Assembly: GCF_029784135.1 (NCBI RefSeq)
Contig: NC_073746.1
Coordinates: 5,997,136-6,061,135, forward strand
Direction of reading: 5' to 3'
Origin: Toxorhynchites rutilus septentrionalis
Taxonomy: Eukaryota > Arthropoda > Insecta > Diptera > Culicidae
Length of the DNA: 64,000 nt
The notes under the pieces: generated by a model
What the model was told of the DNA's origin: nothing
Database searches by the model: none
The model's input: the letters and a program-made list of their open reading frames with translations, nothing else
Translations under genes and position numbers: made by a program
In this document: positions 43,911 through 55,205 of the stretch, piece by piece
Layout: every line of letters starts with the position of its first letter
Numbering within the stretch: position 1 is the stretch's first letter

Positions 43911-45245
43911 AGTGGGTTATATCTATGACATAACCGCAAGGTTCACGTGGAACTACCTTAGCTTAGCAATCATTCGTTTGTATTGATTAAATTCTTGATT
44001 GAATGAAACAGTTTCCAAATTCAATTGAGTTCAATATATTTGCTCTGTGAGTGAAAAAAATGAACAAATGCCGTGTAAAGTCAATTCATTTATTGTGATT
44101 GATTGTTCTTCGTTACAAGTAAATTTAATGACGGACCTTTTACGTTTGGTATGATGACTAGAACAAAATATATGTACGGAAGAATTATAAAACGTTTGAT
44201 GAACCAGCCTAAGGCTGAAAATCTTTCCAATAAAGACAAAAAAAATTATCAAACGATTATTTTATTTTACATTTCCCTCTGAAGTTTACATCCCAAAAGT
44301 GTACATACTTCTCGAATCTCGAATTTGCTTGAAACTGGGAAGTTCATTCGCTTCTAGTGGCTGCACGATTTTCCCAGGTTCCTAAGTTTAGAAGATCATG
44401 TTAGGACAGACATATTCCACTCTGCACAAAGGCAAGCGAGGACAAAAGTACTCGCAGTTTGCATTTATTTGCAGAGCCGATTTCCCCAGAAACCTCGGTT
44501 TTGAAGTCTGTGTTAGGGAAACACATTTCAATCGGAACAAAAATACCCCCGATTTGTATGAATTCGCAATGCCGATTTCCCCACGCTTCATGGATTTGAA
44601 GTCTGTGTTAGGGAAACACATTCCAGTCGGAACAAAAATACCCCCGACTTGCATGAATTTGAAATACCGATTTCTCCAGGCACCTTGGTTTAGAAATCTC
44701 TATTAGGGAACACATTTCGGTGGGAACAAAAGCTCCCCCTACTTTCGTGTGTTCTTTTTCTTCTTTTTGGCTTCAAGAGGGTTTAAACTTTTCAGTTCAC
44801 TCGCCTCTAGGCTCTTTCGTGTGTTTGCAATGCCGATTTCACTGCTTGGTTTTAAAGTCTGTGTTAGGGAACATTTTTCGATGAGAACAAAAGTCCCCCT
44901 ACTTTCAAGTATTTGCAATGCCGATTTCCCCAAGGCTGCTTGGTTTTGATGGCTGTGTTAGGGAAACCGTAAATCGGGCCAATCAAAACGATGCAGTTAG
45001 GGCGTTTAGATAACGCCTAATATTTTACAGTTATTCAATTGTTTATCTAATGAAAAACAACATTTTGTTAGTTGCGATAGATGCGTAGAAATATTCCCTA
45101 TCAAGTGATGCAAATATCTCTCCTATCCAGTACGAAATGTTCGAGCTATAAGCATTCGAAATCTTTCATTTTTTCCTGCATGTTCTGTGTTTAGGTTTTC
45201 ATTTTACCCTCCATATATTCCGGTTAGACGTAGTCCCACGTCAAC
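43911..45245 (+). mobile_element. GACGTRGGACTA family, near-complete copy inside MITE A
   Basis: It starts GTGGGTTATATCTATGACAT, then AACCGCAAGGTTCACGTGG, and ends GGTTAGACGTAGTCCCACGTCAA. It interrupts the TTAA MITE at a point where copy B has none. It contains the longest minisatellite (44390-44965). Its size differs from the copy at 39771 mainly because of unit number. Confidence 0.8.
44390..44965. repeat. ~85-bp minisatellite array
   Basis: Five to six units, each containing GCAATGCCGATTTCCCC, TTTGAAGTCTGTGTTAGGGA and GGAACAAAAATACCCCCGAC. One interruption (44755-44815) carries unrelated sequence. The open frames that cross it are by-products of the period. Confidence 0.9.
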
Positions 45246-45584
45246 ATATTTTTGACTTGTCCTAGGTTCATGCGATAGCGGCATCTTTGCTGATTCAGAA
45301 TCTGGTCGATTTTTTCGATTCAGATAACCAGAAGGGCTGGAATCGTGTACGCCATGGCACAACATTGTTTAACTCCCTCACTTCATCAGATCTTAGCTAT
45401 TCTAGTTATGTATATTTTTTCTCCGATCAATTTTTCTTTTATTAATTTTATTTTTTATTATTTTATTAAAAAATAGATGAACAAATAATGATGTAATGGA
45501 TAGTATAAATACTCTTTGTTTTATTTTTATGGGGCTCGAAAAAACGTCCGATATTCATGCCTCTACACTAGAATACTCCCTTAA

Positions 45585-47133
45585 TATTACTGTAGAACCC
45601 CGATTATCCGCGAAATAGTCTGGCACGGTCACTTTGGATAACAAAAATCGTGGATAACGCAATAAATGACTAAAAATGAAGTGCAAACGCGGAAAAAATA
45701 TAGAAAATTGTGCGGCAATGTTCTAAGGAGGTAGCAAAGATACTCACGTATGGACGACTGAACTTACATGAAGATGGATTTTGAGCAGCACCTGGGCATA
45801 AGTTCTAAGGCAACGATATGTGATGTCTCCGGTAGGTTCATATTTGTTTTTGCTAATAAATTTAGCGAAAAGCTCTTGCAAGAGATATGCAGGAATTTTG
45901 TGAAAGTATTTCGATTGTTTTGGTTTAAAGTTGCTCTATTACAGAACTCACTGATTAACTTTCACTTTAATTTCATCATGATAGTGGAATTGATAATCCT
46001 CTATTGCTATAAAATAGCTTGATCGCTCATGGTTTATGTTAGTTATTTTCAGGACAAGATTTCAGTGGAGAAGATACTAAATATTGAGTACCCGAGGTGA
46101 GCGGAAAGTTCAAAAGGGCTTGAAAATGTAGAACAGATTTCATTTATTTTTAAATATACATATTTAAATATTCAAATGGCTCTTAGTAAAAGATTTTTTT
46201 TAACTGAAATATTATTTACTCACTACAATGGTTTCTTTTGTCAATGCAAGTAATTGCTCTTCCCACGTAGTGAACTAAAAAACTTAATCCAGAAATTGAT
46301 GAAAAATAACATTGCAACAAAAATTTGCTGCGTGGCGTTTCCATATAAATGCTCCCAGCCTCAGGGCAACACCAAAACAACTCCCCTCAATACATCTCTG
46401 CCCATCCAAGCAAACGTCAAAGCTCGTGCACTGCGGTTATCTGTTCGAAAATTTCGTTTTCTCTGCCATCTTTGAAACCGCGACGACTGGGCGAAGTGGA
46501 AGAATCGTTTTCTAAATCGGAGTAAGCCGTTACTTTTAGTTTTTCATTTACTTATTTGCTTGGCAATCAGTTCCGGAAACGATGACCGTCACAGTGCGAT
46601 TGGTTTCACGAGCCATATCGTGAATGCGATATAGTTCGGCGCAAACAAATTTGTGGGAAAAGCCGTGACTAGGAAATCGCCAGCCTCTTCTTCCTGGCTG
46701 TCAAATCGGTTACTTTTCGTCTGTTCACTGTGTTGCCTCCCATACATTCTCGTGATTGTGTGTATGTATACGGTCGTTAAACTTGTCGAGCCAGGTGTGC
46801 GTGTGCTTGGTACACTTTCGGAGATCGCGCGCGTGGGTACAAACGTAAACAAGAGTGCATTTGGAAACATTGTGTTTGTTTGTTTTCATACTGCTTGCGC
46901 GCTCAGTGTGGCTGTGTGCTCGTAAACAATTTCCGATTCGGAGTTCTGGGCGCACTTTTGCTCGGAGTCATCTCTCGGAATTAAGTGACGGGAAATTGCT
47001 GTGCCGACTGGGATAATCAATGGTGGAAACATAATCGCGTGGATGCTGACTGCATCATTTCAGAAGTTGGGATTGTTATCATTACTTCGCGGGTATTTAT
47101 GAAGGACTAGTTACAATATTTTACGATTGGGCA
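45585..47133 (+). other. Stretch that may hold an untranslated first exon
   Basis: At 45590, GTAGAACCCCGATTATCCGCG resembles the start of pogo-like repeats, but no partner end was found. From about 46560 to 47134 the sequence is GC-richer and ends in GGGCAG/GTAAGTTT, an ideal splice donor. It may be a 5' untranslated exon on the plus strand. No coding sequence or downstream exon was found. Confidence 0.35.
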
Positions 47134-47443
47134 GGTAAGTTTACAATGTTTTTCTATTTTGCTAACATTGAACTTTTATAGGACATAAGCATATTTTTTC
47201 CTCAAATTATTTGGCAGTGGAGCAGTTCAATAGTTCTTAGGAACATTATTTTCGACGAATCAGGGATATAGTTTCCATATGTTTTTTCCAGGATTTTCGA
47301 AGCTGTATTGGTTTTTCTATGTATGTAATTAATAGTTTTTGAATTGAAACATTTGAAACAAGGATTTTTTTATCCTGCCAAATAATTATTCTTTATTCTG
47401 TTATTAACAAGATTCCATGCATCTCTGTTTACGCTATTAATAT

Positions 47444-47798
47444 AAGGGTGCTCATACACTGTTTGACCGAAGCCAAATATTTGACTCTTTTTGACAGATA
47501 AAATTTGGTCGACGTGTACTGATCAAATATATGCTACACAAAACACAACAAGCAAATATTCAATTTTTGGATGCCTCGAATACTTTTTTAGTCTGTTCTT
47601 CGAACCTGTCGGTACATGGTTAGGTTACCTTGAATATTTCAGTCGATTTTATTCATGTTCGGTGTTTGACATTGTTTAACACTGTTGAATATTTAAGAGT
47701 GGCAAACAAAGTAGTGTTTGTACAAATATCAAATCAAACTTTATCTGTCAAAATATTTCAAATATTTGACCTCCGGGCAAACAGTGTACGGCCACCTT
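47444..47798. mobile_element. MITE with CACTGTTTG-type ends
   Basis: Left AAGGGTGCTCATACACTGTT and right (complement) AAGGTGGCCGTACACTGTTT continue with CAAATATTTGA and TTTTGACAGATAAA in both arms. It spans 355 bp and is non-coding. The target duplication is unclear. Confidence 0.8.
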
Positions 47799-48243
47799 AA
47801 GACAATCGATGTTTCATCTCGTCTTCTCTATCTGATATGTCTGAAGTATAATTATTAAATTGCATTTTTGTTTGTATCGAAAAAAAATTATACGAAATTA
47901 CTAACACATGGTCACATGATATTGTAAAATAAACGTAATGAGTAAAAACCTCCACATCTCATGGCTACATTTTTTATATAACGTCGATGAAAATAAACGT
48001 AAGCAAACATCAATGTCGACGTTTTTATGAGAAAAGTAGTTTAATTTTGTTTGAAACAGAGTCTTGACTTAGTTCATATTGAAATCATCTAATTAATACA
48101 ACTTTGCAAAGGTGGAGTTTAACTAACGTTCATGTCATTAACGAAGAGAATAATGTAATTCATCTCGGAAGATTATTTAATTTTTCCCTAGCCCATGAAA
48201 TCACAAAACTAAAAATATGAAACAGTAACAAACATTCAAAATA

Positions 48244-48337
48244 TCCTTCGAGCCGGATTTGAACCAGCGACCTATGGATTACTACGTTTTGTTACAAATT
48301 CTACAGTCCACCGCTCTACCAACTGAGCTATCGAAGG
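48244..48337 (-). tRNA. tRNA-Tyr (GTA) with 21-bp intron
   Basis: Minus strand. Exon 1 (48337-48301) starts CCTTCGATAGCTCAGTTGG and ends at CTGTAG. A 21-bp intron (48300-48280) follows position 37, the usual place. Exon 2 (48279-48244) reads ATCCATAGGTCGCTGGTTC and closes the acceptor stem with CGAAGG plus discriminator A. Stems pair and both internal promoter boxes are good. Eukaryotic tRNA-Tyr genes normally have an intron here. Confidence 0.97.
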
Positions 48338-49557
48338 CTTCCTAGAAAAATTGCAATCATCAAACCAATACGTTGTTCACCCAATTCGATTCGAACGATG
48401 ATTTGGTAATATTTGGATGAAAGCTGATAATTATGGGCCCGAATCATTCATTATCATACTTGAATTACAATACAAAAAAACTTCTCAACACCGAATGAGA
48501 TTGCATAATGAATAGGCAAAAATAAAACGCATCGTAGAACCGGAACCAAGCCGATCCCCGCATACGCTGCCGCCTTGTGCCACATCGGTTTCGTACGTAC
48601 GCGAAGCTGCACTCGATGATTCGCGGCCCACCGTGACACCGATATCAACCGACAATTTGGCACGCACTAGCTGTAAACAAAATGAACCTCACCGAGTCTG
48701 CAAACGAGCGGCCGATGTATTCCGCGGAGTATAACGAATGTCAATCATTCAATCTCGTTTGCCTCCTTTCGTTGCGTTCTCTTCAATAAAAATATACCAT
48801 TTCGACAAGAGCACACCGCATTTCCACACTTCCCATTCGACTGAAAGTGTACCTTTACTACGTAATACTACGTTAGATGTCAAGGTTAGCTGAAGTCAGG
48901 TCAGGAATTTATTTTCGTCACTTCCGATGAAGTTTTTCTCGGCGCAACGGAGGCACCTCGATGCTCGTTATCATTCTCACTTTCGGGGATAATAAATATG
49001 TAAATTATTTCGTGGCAAAGTGTAATACGAAACAGTAAAGATAGAAAAAGATTGATCGTAGTGCGGCATGAATGGATAACAAAAGTGGCATTTTAGTTTT
49101 TATGTGAAATATCGTCGTCCTCGTATTATTCCTTGTTCGATGCAAGCGAAGAAGTTCATCGTAGGCACTAATAAGATTGCAGCAACTTTGTAGAAGGGTA
49201 CAGCGATTCAAAAATAAACTTCAACGAAAGCAAACCATCGTTTAGCATTTTGTAGAGCATACGAGTGAAACCAACGGGCGAAGCAAAACGACTTTGTACA
49301 TTGACTTTTGCGCTTGATGCAGTTTTGTTGAGCATATGATAAAACAGCCAATAAATGACTATTTCTCATGGATTTGGTATCGCACAAATCGAAATGATTC
49401 GAACTCGATTGACACGTTTCAACTGTCAACCTGACTTTAGAAGTTATTGGGACTGATTAAACCCAAACAGAATGTCTTATAGAATATAAGAAAATATCTC
49501 ACGACGAAACTCGATATCGAGAAAAGGAAAAGAATGTCACTACTCAATTGATAAAAC
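48338..49557. other. Stretch without recognised genes
   Basis: No transposon ends or domains are recognised. GC content rises around 48520-48740, where several frames overlap, but none shows a domain. Confidence 0.4.
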
Positions 49558-49565
49558 AGAACAAC

Positions 49566-49864
49566 CTGAGGGTAAGCAAAACGGTTCATTTCAGTGAGCG
49601 TCTCAGAGCCGCTCGTTTATTGAGACAAGCCAGCTCGTTTGAGCTGAGACTCTTTTGAACCGCGGCTTTTCTGAACCGAGACTCTTTCGAAAAGCGGCTC
49701 TTTTTTGAGCCGAGACTCTCAAAAAGCGACTGTTTTTTGAGCCGCGGCTCTTTTTTGAAAAGTGGCTTTTTTTTAACCGCGCTTTATTTGTAATGAACCG
49801 TGGATCGCACGCTCGTTCTGACGAACCGGTTCAAATGAGCGGCTCGTGAGCGCTCTCCATCTCT
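49566..49864. mobile_element. hAT-like MITE rich in GAGCCG/CGGCTC motifs
   Basis: AGAACAAC (49558-49565) and AGAACAAT (49865-49872) form an 8-bp duplication with one mismatch. The right end read inward is AGAGATGGAGAGCGCTCACG; the left end CTGAGGGTAAGC is a diverged match. The interior is about ten copies of a GAGCCGCGGCTCTTTTTTGA type motif in both orientations, typical of hAT subterminal repeats. Confidence 0.6.
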
Positions 49865-49872
49865 AGAACAAT

Positions 49873-50462
49873 ACTTATGTTCCTGTAGTGCGGCCCCCAT
49901 ATTCGTTAGGCTTTTTTTGCTGGATTGTCAACAAACCAAAGATTCTAGAGCCCGGAACAATATATATCAAATCCTGAGAGACAGTCTCAGCCGAGGAGAT
50001 TCTAATTTTATAGCGTTTCTGAAAAGAATCGACTTCTTTGATAAGCATCGATAGATTTAAAGTCCCCGTAAGTAAAAAAGAAGAAGAGGGTAAATATACA
50101 CACGATTCATCGGTTATCCAGCTAGCGACCAGATAGCAACGGCAACGAGACTTTCCAAATGGCCTTTCTCAAGACCGAGTGTTCAGTTTAGTTTTCCGAA
50201 TTGGCTTCATTTAAGGCTACAGGCGAATGAATTGCGATAGTCAGTCATCATCATTAAACCAAAAAATCCGAACACACTTCTAAATTCAAAGAAGCTCTCT
50301 TCTAGCAAGAAATATAAAAAATCAATTCGTTTTTGATTATTTAGGATATTATTCTTGATGCATCAACTTTTAAACGGTTTTATTTAGCTGTTACGAAACC
50401 ACAGGGCAGTTTCGTCTGACAGTTGAGTGAATTCCGTACAACCCTGTTTTTCATCGCATATG
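49873..50462. other. Unassigned stretch
   Basis: No feature is recognised between the hAT-like MITE and the TAA-flanked MITE. Confidence 0.4.
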
Positions 50463-50465
50463 TAA

Positions 50466-51557
50466 TAGCGAATTCGTTTTTGTTCAGTTTCAACCCCAGT
50501 GCCGCGGACGGCGCCAGTGGTTGTATGGTTAGCGTAACAGCCTCACAATCCGATCGGCCTGGGTTCAATCCCAGCTGGCGTCGTTGGGATTTTCTGAGGC
50601 GAAAAATCTCTGGTTACGTCTTCCTTCGGAGCGGAAGTAAAAGAAGTTGGCCCGGCTCATGAGTTGTTGAGTCTGATAGGTAGGAACAGGTGGAGTCGCC
50701 TCCCTGATGTCGGTGATTGGCACTAAAGTGGCGGAAATAGGCCGACGAAAAATAAGCGAAGATAAAAAAAAAAAAAAAAAACCCCAGTGCCGCTGTCAAA
50801 ACGTTTTTTTATTCACTCAGTTTCGCACTCAGTGTCGCACTAGTTCGCCCCGAAAGCTGTTAGTTTCGCACTGAGATGTTTCACGGGTTGGCACTCGGGT
50901 TCACCAATACAACTATACTGAACTGTCAAGTTCCGAGTATTGTTTTGGAAAATCTAAAAATAGAGACTATGAAAATGGAAAACCTGCTGCTCTTGCTTTT
51001 GTATTATTTGAATCGTAATCCAATTCGGATTCTGATTTTGAAGAGTATATTCGTGTAGACGGCATTAAGCTCCGTGTGCTTTTATTGGGAGGCGAAAATT
51101 ATTATGGATATTCAGGAGGAATAAACATGCTCTCAAAATCAAAATTAGGAATGAAAATTTACTTTAACGTATCGAATATTTATTTTATGTGATGAAATAA
51201 GAGGGTTTTTTTCCGATATCGCAGAAACATTGAACGAAAACTGTGTCTAATGATGATTTTATATTATAATAGTAATTATTTGTGGAACAAACAGGAAATG
51301 CATCGACAAATGGTTAAGTGACTGTCAGGACTACATGTGTTAGGTAATCAAACAATATGAAGTAAAAATTTTCATTCAAACTTTTATATTTTTACACTGC
51401 ACTTGGCCCTTCTGATCTTATAGAGAATACTTTACCTCCCAAGCACTAATATCTCCACCAGACGTCGACACTGTACATTTGTCGTCGCAAATATAAACAA
51501 ATCAGACTATACAACGCACACCAACAAACCACCGCATTCGTGAAACTGAATTCGCTA
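50466..51557. mobile_element. TAA-flanked MITE, copy 2, carrying a SINE
   Basis: Same left end as copy 1 (TAGCGAATTCGTTTTT), same order throughout, and a right end CGAATTC-type TAGCGAATTC. TAA lies on both sides (50463-50465, 51558-51560). Relative to copy 1 it has an extra roughly 100-bp inner piece (about 51140-51250), lacks about 50 bp before the right end, and holds a SINE at 50506-50779. Confidence 0.88.
50506..50779 (+). mobile_element. Feilai-type tRNA-derived SINE, complete
   Basis: The head GGCGCCAGTGGTTGTATGG (A box) is followed by GGGTTCAATCCCAGC (B box), a constant body (TCTTCCTTCGGAGCGGAAG, GAGTTGTTGAGTCTGATAGG) and an A-tail of about 18. The 14-bp target duplication AACCCCAGTGCCGC is perfect (50492-50505, 50780-50793). 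The SINE is transcribed by pol III and depends on a LINE for insertion. Confidence 0.95.
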
Positions 51558-51560
51558 TAA

Positions 51561-52011
51561 AGTGGAGCATAGCGGATAACTTCACTCCAAAAGTGACAAG
51601 CAACATCATAGTCGAAAAACGTGCTAGTAGCTACAGCTAGGCTATTTTCAAATTCAAATTTAGTAAATTGCCATTTCTATTAATTCTTTAGTTAAATTAA
51701 AGTCTGCAAAAAGGTAAATATGGAACCTCCATCGATGAAATGTTGATCAAGTGAATTCAAGTTAGAATTTATTTCCGTTTAAGACCAGATTTATCGTAGC
51801 ATACAGGTAGTCAGTAAGGTTTCAGGTAGAACATCAAAAAGTAACACGACAATGTAAGTGTACAGTAATCAGTATAAAAACGTCAAATCAGTACAAATAT
51901 ATTTTCAGCTTTGAAGCTGTGTAAAAGCTGCTGTCAAAACGTCTTTTCGTCTGCCTGAAAACCTATCCGAACAATCTTCAAAGATTGTCTGCGGTTCTAG
52001 TCGAACAAAAA
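51561..52011. other. Upstream flank of the gag-like gene
   Basis: It may contain part of the 5' LTR or leader of the BEL/Pao element, but I could not find a repeat of it or a primer-binding site. Confidence 0.3.
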
Positions 52012-53229
52012 ATGAACGACAACACAGCGAAACACTGTACCAAGTGCGATCGACCGGATTCGGCGGACAATCTCGTCGGTTGTGATACCTACGAGACGTG
52101 GATGCATTTTGGGTGCGCGGGAGTGACGGATTCAATTGCAGATGCTAATCGCAGTTGGAAATGCGATCAATGCTGCATCGAGGATACCATGACCCAGTCT
52201 CGAGTGTCAACCGGTCGATCCGGATCTAGTAAATGCTCTTCACGGGTGGAGTTGAGCCTGCAAATGTTGGAGGAGCAGAAAGCCTTGCGGATGAAGAGGA
52301 TAATGGTGGAAGCCGCTGTACAACGAAAGCTTGCCGAGGAGGAGGAAAAGTTTCTAAAGCAGAAATACGAGCTACTTATTGCCGAAGCAGATAACGCGGA
52401 AGAAGAAAGCAGTAGGAATACTAAATTGAGTAGTCGAGCGAGTAGAGTAAAGGTTCAATCGTGGCTGAGTAAACACAAAACCGGCACAGTTCAACAAGTC
52501 GCAGCTGAGCCGTCCAGTAGCGTGTTGCCATCGATGGTTGAAACAGCTCACCAGTTTAGTTTTTCCAAATCATCTCTTCCCATTGCTGAATTGACAATGA
52601 ATACTACGATTCTGGCCTCGGTTAAGTTAGAGCCGATGACGTTACCCTCAATTCAAACCAGTGGTCCATTTGGTGGACATACAGGATTGGGCGGCGGTGT
52701 GCCTGATTCCATTACTGTTCCACCTCCGTTTGTTGTCAATCAAATCAACTCAGTGACTGGTGGTATTTCTGCGTTGCGTATGTCCACTGCAAAACCGATG
52801 CAGGAGTCGCAGTATCCGATCTATAGCCAAGGATTAAGCAGGGTGCAGCAAGTGATGACAAATCCTACTTCGTCAATTTCAGTTATGCCGGCAGAGAATC
52901 AAGTTCCATCTTGGACAAATCGGAACCCCATTTGTTCATCAATCCAAACTCAACCAATCAACAACTTTACCGGTCCAACGAACATCTATCCTTCGGTGTC
53001 ATCTGGCGTTCAACAGTATAGTGGAAACATGAAGCTGCCGACAGGAATTCCTAGTTTTCCAACGATGCAACCAGTCAGTCAAGCGTTTCATCCGTCGGTG
53101 CCGTTGCGAGGTCTTGGTCCGTCAGGTGAGCAACTGGCTGCGAGGCAACATCTCGATTCCATGGTGGAAATTCAGAATCGTTGTGAAATATTGAATTATT
53201 TCACTTTTATCAATATAAATTGTGTTTAA
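52012..53229 (+). pseudogene. BEL/Pao gag N-terminal part with PHD-like finger, truncated
   Basis: From ATG 52012 (MNDNTAKHCTKCDRPDSADN) a PHD-like finger covers the first 55 residues: CTKC, VGCDTYETWMHFGC and WKCDQC. The fourth ligand is Tyr instead of Cys. A charged coiled coil follows (about residues 80-135: MLEEQKALRMKRIMVEA, RKLAEEEEKFLKQKYEL). A long Ser/Pro/Gln-rich linker leads to GPSGEQLAARQHL, where BEL/Pao gags normally enter the capsid region. Here it ends after about 20 unrelated residues. The earlier TTG start is not used. No protease or RT follows. The alternative is a domesticated PHD protein, since the frame is open for 405 codons. Confidence 0.75.
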
Positions 53230-54262
53230 ACATGTTTTTCAACTAGAAAATGTTTCTTCCTATCGTTTCAAGATGTTTTCCTCGTGTTTTGTATATGGAC
53301 TGATGAATTATTAAAAAAAAAAGTGTTTGTCCGCGTTCACGTTCACGGGAACTCTAAACCTACCTTCAGGTGGATGTGAACGTGAACGTGAACAGGAACA
53401 TTCTATTCTCCACGATTTTCTGAGTTGTTTGTTCGCAATGCGTGAAATGATAGCACTATTCCACCATCTGTTTGCGTTCACGTTTACGGGAACTCTAAAC
53501 CAGGCTTTACCCTGGCTAGCAGCTAAAGGGAATGATTTAAAAAAAATCTTACAAAGTTCGTATCAGTTTGAAATTAAATAAAGCAATTGAACTCTATCTT
53601 TGAATAGAAATATATAAAAAAGATGTTGCCGGTGTCGGAATAATGATCTCAGCTTCGAGAAAAAGCATAACAAATGATTCAAATTATGTGTTGATGAAAT
53701 TGCACACATTTCTCGGAACATCTCGCTTCATCATTGAACACTCTGTGGATCGATATACGCGGTCATTCAATTTCTTCATCTTTCCATCTCTGCATCATTA
53801 CGAATCACCGGAATAACACGTGGAGATGACATTATTCTATGAGGATCATTTCACAGGAAAGTTGTCTTTCGCTGCACAAATATTGATTTGTCGTTCTTGT
53901 ATGGAAACGCGAGTTGAAAGAAAGAACAATTCACACACTTATTTTACAGCGGATACAGCACCCTTTGTCCCTAAACTATGTCTAATATGTTGTCATAAGG
54001 AACAAAACTACACATTATCACGAAAATCTAAGAACCACTGTATCGGTTTGGGATTAAATGGCTGTCGAAGAAAAAATATTCAAAGAAACCTACACTCGAG
54101 CAACGTTCACAAATGATTGATTTTTTTTTATCAAAATTAGTGGTCTGTGGAAAATTTGTTTCTCAACCTCAAATTTATGAAATCCAACGACTTACGTTCG
54201 GTTCTGTGAATTGGTGACCTAGATCGATGGTTGGCACATTTAGACTACTTTTACGGTGTTAC
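53230..54262. other. Stretch with GTTCACG/CGTGAAC short repeats, no gene
   Basis: GTTCACGTTCACGGGAACTC occurs at 53335 and a variant at 53475. GAACGTGAACGTGAACAGGAA at about 53378 is the inverse of the first. A frame at 53820-54116 has paired Cys residues but no family I recognise. Confidence 0.4.
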
Positions 54263-54266
54263 TTAA

Positions 54267-54548
54267 CACGTTGAGCCCCGCGTCGATCCCTAGGGGCCGA
54301 CGTTGGACATTTTGGTAGGAAAGCGCTGACTAACTGGAATTGACAGTTACAAAATAAGGAAATAAAAATATATACGATTTGTTCTCGGATGTTTTATAAA
54401 ATATGATTACTTTCTAGTCGAGTTTCTGACTATTTTCTATTTATATAATAACTATTTTTTGGAGTTGGGACCGACACTGATGTTGTGTAAATGCTCTTGA
54501 TGCGAGCTGAATAGAAAGCGCAGCAAGAAAAATTCGGGGCTCAACGTG
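54267..54548. mobile_element. TTAA-flanked MITE with CACGTTGAGCCCCG ends
   Basis: A perfect 14-bp inverted repeat and TTAA on both sides (54263-54266, 54549-54552) over 282 bp. The TTAA target and end sequence fit piggyBac-type mobilisation. Confidence 0.88.
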
Positions 54549-54864
54549 TTAAAGTCTCTTGTCTGTAAGGATGATTTAGGCCTTATAATACAATACTACT
54601 CTAACATTTGTTTAAAACTATCTTCGAAAAAGCAAACGACAAACACAAATTTTTCGTTTAATAATTGCATACGCTTTTTGCGACGTTGTTCCTTATTTTA
54701 AAATGGAAAACGAACTTCTTAAAAAATCGTCTTCTGCTTATGAATAGTTTTGTGGGACTTTATCTCATTATCTTATTTATAGAATAAAATGTGCGAGTGA
54801 ATCATAGAATTTAAAATTCTAATATCTAACAAAAATAATAAATTCTTCGACAAAAGACTATTTT

Positions 54865-54977
54865 TCCTTCGAGCCGGATTTGAACCAGCGACCTATGGAT
54901 TTCTACTTCATTGGCCACAGCGCGCAATTTGGAGCCCAATCTACAGTCCACCGCTCTACCAACTGAGCTATCGAAGG
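54865..54977 (-). tRNA. tRNA-Tyr (GTA) with 40-bp intron
   Basis: Exons (54977-54941 and 54900-54865) are identical in sequence to the other two copies. The 40-bp intron begins ATTGGGCTCCAAATTGCG. It is transcribed away from the copy at 55090 (head to head, 112 bp apart). Confidence 0.97.
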
Positions 54978-55089
54978 TTGTGTGAATGTTTGCATCAGCA
55001 AAACAAATGCATTTTGCTAGACTTCAGCGGCTTACCTTTGCGCACATCGCTCGCACAGACTTTCACTTCGAGCCACTGCACGCCAAGCG

Positions 55090-55205
55090 CCTTCGATAGC
55101 TCAGTTGGTAGAGCGGTGGACTGTAGATTGGGCTCCAAATTGCGCGCTGTGGCCAATAATAATATAGAAATCCATAGGTCGCTGGTTCAAATCCGGCTCG
55201 AAGGA
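55090..55205 (+). tRNA. tRNA-Tyr (GTA) with 43-bp intron
   Basis: Exons 55090-55126 and 55170-55205 match the copies on the minus strand. The intron shares its first 30 bases with the 54865 copy and then has a few extra AAT units. The divergent pair looks like an inverted duplication. Confidence 0.97.

Larger units (their letters stand above)
43499..45580. mobile_element. TTAA-flanked MITE, copy A, carrying a nested repeat
   Basis: Inverted ends AGTATTCTAGTCTAGA (left) and AGTATTCTAGTGTAGA (right, complement, preceded by GGG). TTAA follows the right end (45581-45584). The parts 43560-43905 and 45246-45580 match the copy at 61286-63289 in order. A piggyBac-type 4-bp target is likely, though the left flank of this copy is eroded. 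Confidence 0.75.

Noticed and set aside
44388..44949. Open frames on both strands over the minisatellite
   Set aside because: The repeat period keeps frames open by chance; they lack start context and known domains.
50510..50580. Possible functional tRNA
   Set aside because: It has A and B boxes but is the head of a SINE with body, A-tail and target duplication.
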